NCBI GenBank assembly: GCA_024642245.1 | Contig: JAHEBM010000027.1 | Coordinates: 1-42,256, forward strand | Reading direction: 5' to 3' | Source: Haliea sp. | Lineage (GTDB): Bacteria; Pseudomonadota; Gammaproteobacteria; Pseudomonadales; Halieaceae | Length of the DNA: 42,256 nucleotides | Position numbers and translations under genes: made by a program | The notes under the pieces: generated by a model | What the model saw: only the letters and a program-made list of their open reading frames with translations | Told to the model about the DNA's origin: nothing | Databases searched by the model: none | In this document: positions 24,415 to 32,798 of the stretch, in pieces | Layout of the letters: each line of letters begins with the position of its first letter | Numbering within the stretch: the first letter of the stretch is position 1

Positions 24415-25430
24415 CACTGCGTCCCCCTGGTGCCAAAGACACGGGGACGGACCAGGCTGTCGATATGGGGCGAGACGGCATTGGCCAGCAGGATGGCGTA
24501 CATCACGCCCTCGGGCATGCCGCCCCAGAAACGGATCATGCAAACCAGTACCCCGATGAGAACGCCATAGATAACACAGCCGGCATGGGTGATAGGAGAC
24601 GCCACCATATCGGTGGCCATGAATACCGCACCGAGCATCAGGCCACCGGAGAACACCATAAAACCCGCCGGCGGGTAATCCTGCGGTGACAAGCCATGGG
24701 CAGCCCAGCTGACCAGGGCCACCGTAGCCAGGATAGCCGCGGGTATACGCCAGTTGAGCATCCTGCGCGCCGCCAGGTAAACGCCGCCGGCGAGAATCAA
24801 CAGCGCACAGGTTTCCCCCGCGGAACCGCTGGTCAATCCCAGCAGCAGGTCACCGGTATCCGTCAGTCGGTCCTCGAACTTGAACAGGGCGAGTGGCGTC
24901 GCACCGCTGACGCCATCGTAGACCGGGGCGGCAAAAGGCAGGGTCAGCGTGCTTGCCGGCAGCGTGAGAAAACGCTCGTCGGCGAAAGCCGGCGTCCAGC
25001 TTGTCAGCGCCGCGGGGAAGGCCGCCTGCAGGAAAGCACGGCCCACCAGCGCCGGGTTAAATGCGTTGTACCCCAGGCCGCCAAAGAGGAACTTGGCCAT
25101 CGCCACGCCGATAAAACCGCCGCAGGCCGCCATCCACAAGGGCAGCGCCGGCGGCAGGGTCAGGCCGTAGAGCAAACCGGTAATGGTCACCGACCAATCC
25201 CGAACGGTACTGGGCGCAGCAGCCAGCCGGCACAACAGGTGCTCGGTGGCGATGCACGACACCACCGCCACCCCGATCGTCAGGGCCGCTGCCAGGCCGA
25301 AGCTGTAAATGGCGAAGGCCGCTACCGGCAGCAGCGCATACACCACGTTGCGCATGATCACATCGACACCGGCACCACTGGCAATATGCGGCGAGGTGTG
25401 GATTTCCAGCGTACGCCGGCGCTCGCTCAT
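24414..25430 (-). CDS. rnfD: Rnf complex subunit RnfD (covalent FMN)
   Basis: A 338-aa membrane subunit, about nine to ten helices, homologous to NqrB. N terminus LEIHTSPHIASG (the S-P-H pattern of the family), FLFGGLGYNAFNPALVGRAFL, and the FMN-carrying Thr in DGVSGATPLA. C-terminal half: MVFSGGLMLGAVFMATDMVASPIT and RFWGGMPEGVMYAILLANAVSP. ATG 25430 overlaps the rnfC stop (ATGA). The frame is open to 25526 within rnfC but similarity begins at MSERRR. Confidence 0.96.
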   Translation of the reverse strand: MSERRRTLEIHTSPHIASGAGVDVIMRNVVYALLPVAAFAIYSFGLAAALTIGVAVVSCIATEHLLCRLAAAPSTVRDWSVTITGLLYGLTLPPALPLWMAACGGFIGVAMAKFLFGGLGYNAFNPALVGRAFLQAAFPAALTSWTPAFADERFLTLPASTLTLPFAAPVYDGVSGATPLALFKFEDRLTDTGDLLLGLTSGSAGETCALLILAGGVYLAARRMLNWRIPAAILATVALVSWAAHGLSPQDYPPAGFMVFSGGLMLGAVFMATDMVASPITHAGCVIYGVLIGVLVCMIRFWGGMPEGVMYAILLANAVSPHIDSLVRPRVFGTRGTQ

Positions 25431-26764
25431 ACCGCCGCCCGCCGCTTCCTGACCAGCGTTTTCGCGGCACGAAATCGCTGCACCAGGGGAATGTGTGCGG
25501 GACAGACGTAGGAGCAGGAGCCGCACTCAAAACAATCGAGCAGATGGTACTCGTCGGCCATGCGCTCGTACTGCCCCGCCCTGGCGAGCAGGCCAAGCTG
25601 GGAGGGGTTGAGAAACAATGGGCAGGCCTCGACACAGTATGCGCAGTGGATGCACGGGTACTCCGGAAGGGCCGCGGTCTGGCTGTCGGTGAAAGCAATA
25701 AAACCCGACGTTCCCTTGGTAATCGGAATATCCAGGCTGGGAAGGGCCTGGCCCATCATGGGCCCGCCCAGGAACACCCGGCTCAGGTGTTCGTCCATGC
25801 CCGCGTACTCCAGGGCGAAACGCAGTGGCGTGCCGATGGGGATGCGGTAATTCCCCTTCTTCCTGATAGCCGGGCCGCCGATGGTGATTACCCGCTCCTG
25901 GATGCCGCGACCATGGGGTAGCAGTCGGCCGATCTCGGCGGTGGTGGCGACATTCACCGTCACAACGTCCACATCCGAGGGCAGCCCGCCGGAGGGCACC
26001 TGCCGCCCCAGCAGTGCCTGTATCAGCATTTTTTCCGCACCCTGGGGATACTTGACCGCCACGACCTGAACGGTCGCCGGCAGGTCAGCGGGCAAGGCGT
26101 CGCGCAGTGCCGCGGCCACGTCGAGTTTATTGGCCTCCACGGCGATGATGGCCCCCTTGGCCCCGGTGGCCTTGAGCAGGTAGCGCACCCCGGTAAAAAT
26201 ATCGCCCTGCTGCTCCACCATCACCCGGTGATCCGTGGTCAGGTAGGGCTCGCATTCCACACCGTTGATGATCAACGTATCGATGGACTTGCCCGCGGGA
26301 ACCTTCAGTTTGACGTGGGTGGGAAAGGCCGCCCCGCCAAGGCCCACGATTCCCGCCTGCTGGATGGCCAACAGGATGTCTTCGGGAGTCGCCGATGACA
26401 ACTCGCAGGGCTCGCCCTCACTCACTTCCTGGCTGGAACCCGGGAAGGGCTTGAGGAAAATGGCCTGCGTCATTTTGCCACTGATCCCGGGCGCCAGGGC
26501 AATACGCTGGACCACAGCCGAGGCCGGCGCGTGCATGGCCACCGACATGAAACCGTCCGGCCGGGCAAGCAACTGGCCCCGCTCCACTTCCTGGCCCTCG
26601 CGCACCACAGGCAATGCCGGTTTGCCGATATGTTGCGACAGGGGCACGATCATCACCGGCGCGAAGGGAAACTGCTTTATCGGCAGATCCCGGGTGTCGT
26701 CCTTGGCCTGGGGCGGGTGAACGCCGTGGGCGAAGCTGCGCTGGGAACGGAGTGCGCGGAACAT
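25427..26764 (-). CDS. rnfC: Rnf complex subunit RnfC (NADH/FMN and Fe-S)
   Basis: A 445-aa peripheral subunit, the site of NAD(H) exchange. N-terminal GVHPPQAKDDT and barrel-sandwich segment PLSQHIGKPALPVV; Rossmann-like nucleotide/FMN part GLGGAAFPTHVKLK, LIINGVECEPYLTTDHR; then YPQGAEKMLIQAL. Two [4Fe-4S] motifs: CIHCAYCVEACP and CFECGSCSYVCP. It lacks the long Ala/Lys-rich C-terminal repeats of E. coli RsxC (740 aa) and is of the short type. ATG 26764 overlaps the last base of the upstream oxidoreductase stop (TGATG). Confidence 0.96.
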   Translation of the reverse strand: MFRALRSQRSFAHGVHPPQAKDDTRDLPIKQFPFAPVMIVPLSQHIGKPALPVVREGQEVERGQLLARPDGFMSVAMHAPASAVVQRIALAPGISGKMTQAIFLKPFPGSSQEVSEGEPCELSSATPEDILLAIQQAGIVGLGGAAFPTHVKLKVPAGKSIDTLIINGVECEPYLTTDHRVMVEQQGDIFTGVRYLLKATGAKGAIIAVEANKLDVAAALRDALPADLPATVQVVAVKYPQGAEKMLIQALLGRQVPSGGLPSDVDVVTVNVATTAEIGRLLPHGRGIQERVITIGGPAIRKKGNYRIPIGTPLRFALEYAGMDEHLSRVFLGGPMMGQALPSLDIPITKGTSGFIAFTDSQTAALPEYPCIHCAYCVEACPLFLNPSQLGLLARAGQYERMADEYHLLDCFECGSCSYVCPAHIPLVQRFRAAKTLVRKRRAAV

Positions 26765-29700
26765 CAGTTGTATTTCTCACCCCGCGCAATCCACTTGTCG
26801 ATATCCCGCTCGGTGCGATCCGCCGGCAGGCCGGGGTGGATGACCTGTGCTGTGCATTTTTCCGCGGCCTTAACCAGGTCCCTGTAGGGCCCTCCCAGGG
26901 GGTCCTTGATAATCGCTTTCTTGGCGTCGTTGTAAACGAAGATCGCTGGATTCAGCTTGGTGCACTCGTCGCAGGCAGTGCACTCGGATGTATCGATCCA
27001 GGGCGCCATGTAGTCCGCGCCCGCCGCCGCAGTCCCCGCGCCGGTGGTACTGGCAATGACATCATCGGCTGCACCCGCCGCCCCATCCACCAGGTCAGCG
27101 GGCAAATCACCGCCACCCTCGGCCAGGCGCATCAGGCCCCCGGCAATCCTTCGCACGACGTCCCGGCGGGTTCTTTCCTCGATATCGCCGGTGGTGTCAG
27201 CGGCCCTGGGTTTTACCCCCGCAGTGGCCTTGAGCATCACCCAGAAATCCCGCCGCTCTTCGCTGGATTTCACCATGGTCTCATCCACCAGCAGTCGACT
27301 GAGGTGCTGGCGCTTGTCCAGTGTCCAGATAAAAGGGTACTTGCCCTCGCGCTCGTCCTGGTCCAGCTGCATGAACCCGGCCAGTGGCACCATGTCATCG
27401 TGCCAGGTATCCGGTGGCGCCATGCGGAAATGCTTGCGAAAGCGCGCTTCGGTCATGGCGAAGTCAGCGAAGGTCATCGGCAGCTCCAGGGTTTTCTCGT
27501 GACTGCCCTCCAGGTAGCTGAGCGTGTAGGTGGGCCAGTCCTCATACATCGCAGGATTGCCATCCAGGTCAAAGCACTCCTGGGGCGTTTTGCCCTTGTC
27601 CGGGTCGTACCGGAACAGGGGGTAGGCCCTGGACTCCACCGCCAGCTTCGCCTGGTGGTGCCCCATATCGTCGCCGATACCGTGCTCGGGCTGGCAGGAG
27701 GTATACAGGTTGAACAGGGCCGGCCGCCTTGCCATCAGGCCCTGGATAAAACCCTCGATCATATGGTTGGCGTGGGCGATGGTTCCCTGCAGGACATAGG
27801 TGGTGCGGTGCGCCATGGCAATGAGGCCGATTTCCTTGCGCACCTCCTCCTTGCCCTTGTTGACCTTGCCGAATTGGGCCATATCGGAGACCTGCCCGAT
27901 AAAGCCAGAGGTACAGGCCTGGCCCCCGGTATTGGAATATACCTGGGTGTCCACCACCAGGATCTTGATGGGCTTGCCCGACATCATGGCCCGGGACAGG
28001 TTCTGGAAGCCGATATCGTACATTGCGCCATCGCCTCCCACCGCCACTACCGGCGGGCACAGCAGGAACTCCTCGTCGCTGAACTGCTCCCAGGTGAAAT
28101 AGGAGAAAAATTCCTCGTGCTCCGCTTCCCGGTACTGTCCTGCCAACTCCAGTTCCGCCGAGCGAATCGCCTTGAAGCCCTCTGCCATCTTTGCCATGTG
28201 CCCCTCGAACACACCCATGGCGAGCGAGGTGCTGTCCTGGAACAAGTGGTTGGACCAGGGGAAGGGGTAGGGATTGAACGGATAGGTACTGCCCCACACC
28301 GAGGTACAGCCGGTGGCGTTGAGCATGCCCATGGTGGAGCGGCCGCGCCCACTGCTGCCCTCAATGTAGCGCCAGCGCAGGTCCTTGAGCTGCGCCAGCA
28401 GGCCGGTGACCCGTTTCAGCCAGGCGGGATCGATCGGCTGGCTGCCCTTCAGGTCCTCCATCTGGCGGGCAATATCCGACAGGGTAAGGTCGTGATCGCT
28501 ATTGCTGCTGAGGATCTTCGCCAGCGCGTCGGTATCGCTGACATTGACCTCCTGCACCAGCTGCAGCCGGATATGTTTCTCCAGCCGTCCTACCAGGTCC
28601 TCCAGGCTGGCAATATGCGCCCTGACCCGGGGCTGCATCAGGGCATCGACGGTGGCCACGAACAAGTGCATCACGGTCTTTTCCGAGCAGCCCAGGCAGG
28701 CGCCGTCGCCGCTGGCAAGACCGGAATAGGCGTCCTTGTCCAGCAGGATGGTCTCCAGCGCGCCGATACCCTGCTCCAGGTCGTCGACCCGGATGTATTT
28801 TTGCGGTGTCGTTGGCAGGTCAAGCCAGAAATTCCACTGGTCCCGCAGTTGCTGTACCGATTCACCGGTCTGCCGCACGGGCACAAGCGCGGCGTCGTCA
28901 CAGACCGCGACGCACTCCATACAGCCCTTGCAGGTGTATGGATTGACCGTAATGCTGAGCAGGCCGCCGCTGCCCGGCGCCTTTTTCTCCGGCAGGGTGT
29001 AATAGGGCCGGCTCAACGCAAACTGGAAACCGTCGAGTTCCTCGTTAAACCACTGGAATTCGCGCGTGAGTTCAGCGCGCTCCTGCTCCCCCAGGTCCGG
29101 GTTGTTGACCGTCGCGGTAATGGCCGCCTGCAACAGGTCGCCCACCGAATCGGTTTCTGCCGCCTGGCCGAGCGAGCCGCGCAAGCCGCGCTCGAGCTGG
29201 CGCACGGCCCGGGGCAGGTGTTGTACGCCATGGCCTTTCTTTTGTACCCGGCTGACGATCGTGTCCAGCACCTGGCCCACCTCATTCACCAGCCCCGGGA
29301 TCGCCGTGTCCGGACAGACGGTGTAGCAGTTGCCACAGGCCGTACAATTCTCGGCAACCCAGTGGGGATGCTCAAAACGGATACCCGTCATATCACGAAA
29401 CAGCGCGCTGGAGGCAGGCATCACTCCCAGGCCAATAAACGGGTCCGTGATGTTGTCGTTGCCCATGCCACGGGCGTAGAAATTTCCTGTCTGTTCCCAG
29501 AAGCGATGGATATCGGCACTGGGAGACTTGCTCTGTGGCAGGCGCTTCACCATCACCGGCAGCTTGGGTTCGGCGCGGGCGTCTATCAGTCGGGCGGCCT
29601 GGATGCCAACTTCCTTGTCGATTATTTCATGGACCTCGTCATAGCCGCGTTTGACGACTCTTACATTGTCCTCAACCACCCGGGCGCCCTTGGCGCCGAA

Positions 29701-31707
29701 CTTGTGTTCCAGCTGGCCGCGTATCGCCTGCAGCAGTTTTTCCTCGCCGAGCCCGGCCTGCTGCGCCAGTGGGGAGGCAGCAAAAAAAGCACCCTGGAAG
29801 GCAATGCCCTGCATCCGCAATTGCAGCTCGGTGTCCGATGCCTCTTCCCGGGCGATGTTGAAAGCATCCAGGTAGAAGAGCCGTATCTGCTTGTCCACGA
29901 TAATCTGCTGGTAGTGTTCGGGGATGTCCGCCCACACCTGCTCCGGGGAAGTGCGCTCACTCTGGATAATAAACACCCCACCCTCTTTCAGGCCTGCCAG
30001 CGCGTTGGTGTGGTGAAACACATTCGGGTCCGGGGACAACACCACGTCCACGTAAAAATATTCGCAGTTGATGCGAATGGGCTCCGGTGCAGCCGAAAGG
30101 TAATAGGTGGTGGGCTGGCCCTTTTTCTCGGAGCCGTATTTCGGGTTGGCCTTGATGTGGTACCCCAGCAGGTCAAACAGGGTCATGGCCAGGTTCTTAC
30201 CGGTGGTAATCGCGCCCCAGCCGCCGATCGAGTGAAAGCGTACGGTAACGCTGCCCTCGGGCATCAGGTTCGGGTTCTCGCTGCCGCGTACCGCCAGGGC
30301 CCTGACGCCTGGATAACTGCTCTCGATGGTATCCTGGTGAATGTCCTGCTTGGGCGTCAGGGCTTCGTCCCGCAGGAAATCGATGGACAGGTAAAACTGC
30401 TTCTTGCGATCGCCCTCGGGGAGCATGTTCTCTATCGCGCCAATCAGCCCCTCGGGTTGCAGGTCGCGGCTGCCAAGGCCAAAAGATCCGGAATACAGCG
30501 GCGGTATATCGGCCATGCTGCTGTAGCTGGCGAGCAGCGGATACGGTGTCTCCCCCTTGTCCCTGCCATTTTCCATGGCCTTGCCCAGGGTGGAGCGAAT
30601 CTCGCGCATCAACGGCAGGTCCGCCGCCAGCGGCTGGTCCAGGCGCTCCAGTACCACCACACCTTTCCTGCCCTTGAGCAACTGGCTGATCTCGGCGCCG
30701 GGGAAGGGCCGGAACATCGTCAGGTTCACCACACCCACCTTGATGCGGCGTGTTTCTCGCAGGTAGTCCGCGACCGCCTCGGCACTGGGAATCACGCTGC
30801 CCTGCCCGACAATCAGGTAGTCGGCATCGTCGGTACGGTAACCCGCCACCGGAGCGTACTGCCGGCCCGTCAGCTGCTGGAACTCGTAAAAAGCCTGCTC
30901 GGCCAACTCAGCGATATGGTCAAAAAAGAACGGCCGCTGCGCCGCCACGCTCTGCATGTAGGCGTCCTGGTTCTGCACGAGCCCCGACATCAGGGGGTTG
31001 TCCACATCCCACAGTTCGGGAATACGCCGACGCATATCCCCGAAAATAATGCGCTGGGCCGGGGTGGGTGTCGCGATGATATCGTCCGGCCTGCCCAGGT
31101 ATTCCGCGATCAGTTCGCGCTCCGGCACCTGCAGTGACTCGATCAAATGTGTGGTGAGAAACCCGTCCTGGGCGACGATTCCGGGGGTCAGGGCCAGCTC
31201 GGCAATCCGGTGGGCGATGATGTTCAGGTCGGCGGCCTGCTGGGCATTGGCGGCAAAGAGCTGGAAGAACCCGGTGTCGTCCACGCAGTGGTAGTCGTCG
31301 TGACCCGCGTGCACGTTCAGCGTGGCCTTGGTCATGGCCCGGGCGCCGATATTCAGCACATAGGTCAGGCGCTTGCCTACCGCGGCGTAGAGCGACTCGT
31401 GCATGTAGGCAATGCCCTGGCCGGAACTGAAGTTGGCCGCCCGCAGTCCCGTCATGGAAAGCCCCGCGGTCACGGCCGCGGCGGCATGCTCCCCCTCGGG
31501 CTCTATGAAAATCAGCGGCCTGCCGGACACATTGATATGCCCCTGGGCAGCGGCCTCTGCCCAGTACTCACCCATCTGCGTAGACGGGGTGATCGGATAG
31601 GCCCCCGCGGCGTCGCTGGACTCCCGCTCGCACATGATAACCGCGGTGTTGCCGTCCATCGCCGCGCGCTGGCCCGGATACCTGAAAGCGGTTTCTTTAT
31701 GACTCAT
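26764..31707 (-). CDS. Giant 2-oxoacid (pyruvate):ferredoxin oxidoreductase with fused ferredoxin
   Basis: 1647 aa, against about 1170-1200 for classic one-chain PFOR/NifJ. Order: transketolase-like domain I (YPITPSTQMGEYW, GARAM with the substrate Arg), domain II, gamma domain (GGWGA 495-499), dicluster domain with CTACGNCYTVCP (C788, 791, 794, 798) and CKGCMECVAVC (C926, 929, 932, 936), TPP domain with GDG (1225-1227) and QVYSNTGGQ. The proximal cluster Cys are kept: C1004, C1007, then TGC in NATGCTSVWGS and YTSC. The 127 residues between the two dicluster motifs far exceed the roughly 45 I recall for Desulfovibrio PFOR. The C terminus adds an Ala/Gly-rich linker and a single-cluster ferredoxin (C1576, 1579, 1582, distal C1618). 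It would oxidise a 2-oxoacid with CoA and reduce ferredoxin. GAGGAA lies before ATG 31707. Substrate is not provable; all catalytic motifs look intact. Confidence 0.93.
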   Translation of the reverse strand: MSHKETAFRYPGQRAAMDGNTAVIMCERESSDAAGAYPITPSTQMGEYWAEAAAQGHINVSGRPLIFIEPEGEHAAAAVTAGLSMTGLRAANFSSGQGIAYMHESLYAAVGKRLTYVLNIGARAMTKATLNVHAGHDDYHCVDDTGFFQLFAANAQQAADLNIIAHRIAELALTPGIVAQDGFLTTHLIESLQVPERELIAEYLGRPDDIIATPTPAQRIIFGDMRRRIPELWDVDNPLMSGLVQNQDAYMQSVAAQRPFFFDHIAELAEQAFYEFQQLTGRQYAPVAGYRTDDADYLIVGQGSVIPSAEAVADYLRETRRIKVGVVNLTMFRPFPGAEISQLLKGRKGVVVLERLDQPLAADLPLMREIRSTLGKAMENGRDKGETPYPLLASYSSMADIPPLYSGSFGLGSRDLQPEGLIGAIENMLPEGDRKKQFYLSIDFLRDEALTPKQDIHQDTIESSYPGVRALAVRGSENPNLMPEGSVTVRFHSIGGWGAITTGKNLAMTLFDLLGYHIKANPKYGSEKKGQPTTYYLSAAPEPIRINCEYFYVDVVLSPDPNVFHHTNALAGLKEGGVFIIQSERTSPEQVWADIPEHYQQIIVDKQIRLFYLDAFNIAREEASDTELQLRMQGIAFQGAFFAASPLAQQAGLGEEKLLQAIRGQLEHKFGAKGARVVEDNVRVVKRGYDEVHEIIDKEVGIQAARLIDARAEPKLPVMVKRLPQSKSPSADIHRFWEQTGNFYARGMGNDNITDPFIGLGVMPASSALFRDMTGIRFEHPHWVAENCTACGNCYTVCPDTAIPGLVNEVGQVLDTIVSRVQKKGHGVQHLPRAVRQLERGLRGSLGQAAETDSVGDLLQAAITATVNNPDLGEQERAELTREFQWFNEELDGFQFALSRPYYTLPEKKAPGSGGLLSITVNPYTCKGCMECVAVCDDAALVPVRQTGESVQQLRDQWNFWLDLPTTPQKYIRVDDLEQGIGALETILLDKDAYSGLASGDGACLGCSEKTVMHLFVATVDALMQPRVRAHIASLEDLVGRLEKHIRLQLVQEVNVSDTDALAKILSSNSDHDLTLSDIARQMEDLKGSQPIDPAWLKRVTGLLAQLKDLRWRYIEGSSGRGRSTMGMLNATGCTSVWGSTYPFNPYPFPWSNHLFQDSTSLAMGVFEGHMAKMAEGFKAIRSAELELAGQYREAEHEEFFSYFTWEQFSDEEFLLCPPVVAVGGDGAMYDIGFQNLSRAMMSGKPIKILVVDTQVYSNTGGQACTSGFIGQVSDMAQFGKVNKGKEEVRKEIGLIAMAHRTTYVLQGTIAHANHMIEGFIQGLMARRPALFNLYTSCQPEHGIGDDMGHHQAKLAVESRAYPLFRYDPDKGKTPQECFDLDGNPAMYEDWPTYTLSYLEGSHEKTLELPMTFADFAMTEARFRKHFRMAPPDTWHDDMVPLAGFMQLDQDEREGKYPFIWTLDKRQHLSRLLVDETMVKSSEERRDFWVMLKATAGVKPRAADTTGDIEERTRRDVVRRIAGGLMRLAEGGGDLPADLVDGAAGAADDVIASTTGAGTAAAGADYMAPWIDTSECTACDECTKLNPAIFVYNDAKKAIIKDPLGGPYRDLVKAAEKCTAQVIHPGLPADRTERDIDKWIARGEKYN

Positions 31708-31749
31708 GCCTTGTTCCTCGTTGTCCAGTTACCTTGCGGTTCGATAGGT

Positions 31750-32616
31750 TCAGCTGGGCGATTCCGGCAACGCGGAATGGCGCACAATTTTCTTACTGGC
31801 CGCGCCGCGGAGCACGCCGGCCCGGTCGTCGATCCAGACAATGGCGCCGGTGGGGCAGCGCTCGATCGGCACCCTTGTAGCGTGAGCACGGCTGTAATCA
31901 ACCACCGGCAGGTGGTCCCGCATAGTGATCAGGCCGGCGGATGCATCCTGGGCGCAGCGCTCGCAGGCGGTACAGGCCACCTCGCAAGCGGCCAGCACCG
32001 CATCGCCCTGCTCCAGGTTTCTGCAGGCCACCCAGAGCCGGTGGTCCTCGGGGTGCAGCGAAAACAAATCCTTCGGGCAGATGTCCACGCAATCGCCGCA
32101 GGCGGTGCAAGCGGCGTTATCCACCACCGGAAGCCCATGGCTGTTCATACTGATGGCGTTGAAGTCACAGACTCGCTCGCAGTCGCCATAGCCCAGGCAA
32201 CCCCAGGCGCAGCTCTTGCCGCCACCGGCCACCTGGGCTGCCGCCAGACAGGATGACACCCCTGCGTAATGGGCGCGATTACGCGCGACATTACTGCCAC
32301 CGGCGCAGGCGAGGCGGGCTACTATTTTCAGTTGTTCGCCCACCTCGATCCCGAGATATTCCGCTATTGCCTCGCGCCCGGCGATGTTGCTCACCGAACA
32401 CTTGCCCGGCCCGACCACCCCGCCCACCACGGCTTCGGCAAACGGCCTGCAGCCCGGATAGCCGCAGGCGCCGCAGTTCGCATGCGGTAACATTTCCTCT
32501 ACCACGTCGATCCGCTGGTCTTCTTCCACATAGAGCTTGCGATTGGCCAGGATCAACAGCGTGGCAAGCAGGAACGTGAGCCCGCCGATGGCCACCACTG
32601 CGGTTAACACCACCAT
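31750..32616 (-). CDS. rnfB: Rnf complex subunit RnfB, long multi-cluster form
   Basis: A 288-aa ferredoxin-facing subunit; E. coli RsxB has only 192. Membrane helix at residues 3-24, then the four-Cys domain (C48, C51, C56, C73; NCGACGYPGC). The remainder carries many cluster ligands: C123, C136, C140, C146, C150; ACTACGDCVDICP (C170, 173, 176, 180); C198; C211, C215, C218, C221; C254-P. This Cys-rich tail is like the long RnfB of Acetobacterium and Bacteroidetes. First gene of the operon, 42 nt before the giant oxidoreductase. Start ATG 32616 has a poor ribosome site. Confidence 0.94.
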   Translation of the reverse strand: MVVLTAVVAIGGLTFLLATLLILANRKLYVEEDQRIDVVEEMLPHANCGACGYPGCRPFAEAVVGGVVGPGKCSVSNIAGREAIAEYLGIEVGEQLKIVARLACAGGSNVARNRAHYAGVSSCLAAAQVAGGGKSCAWGCLGYGDCERVCDFNAISMNSHGLPVVDNAACTACGDCVDICPKDLFSLHPEDHRLWVACRNLEQGDAVLAACEVACTACERCAQDASAGLITMRDHLPVVDYSRAHATRVPIERCPTGAIVWIDDRAGVLRGAASKKIVRHSALPESPS

Positions 32617-32673
32617 GTCAGAAAGAGTCCAGCAATTGCTTTTCCAGGGACCAGGGTCAAACCCAATCTGAAA

Positions 32674-32702
32674 AATTTAGGCCCAGCGGGAGTTAGAGTC
32701 AA
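32674..32702 (-). promoter_or_regulatory. Sigma70-like promoter of the rnf operon, with direct repeats
   Basis: Leftward: TTGACT (32702-32697), 17 nt, TAAATT (32679-32674), about 58 nt before the rnfB start. The -35 falls within one of two near-identical 11-mers, AGAGTCAAACC (32695-32705) and AGGGTCAAACC (32653-32663), 42 bp apart, close to four helical turns. These could be activator or repressor sites. Confidence 0.5.
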
Positions 32703-32798
32703 ACCACAAGCACCACTGACCGGCACTAGTGCGCATTCACTTGATCAAGCTCAATTTTAACCCCGGCGCCGGAACCTCGCGCCACCGCGCCGTGAGAC

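Noticed and set aside
26614..31137. 1507-codon open frame on the plus strand opposite the giant oxidoreductase
   Set aside because: The minus-strand protein has clear domains and cluster motifs along its whole length; the plus frame is low-complexity, His/Gln/Gly-rich, and typical of antisense openness in GC-rich genes.
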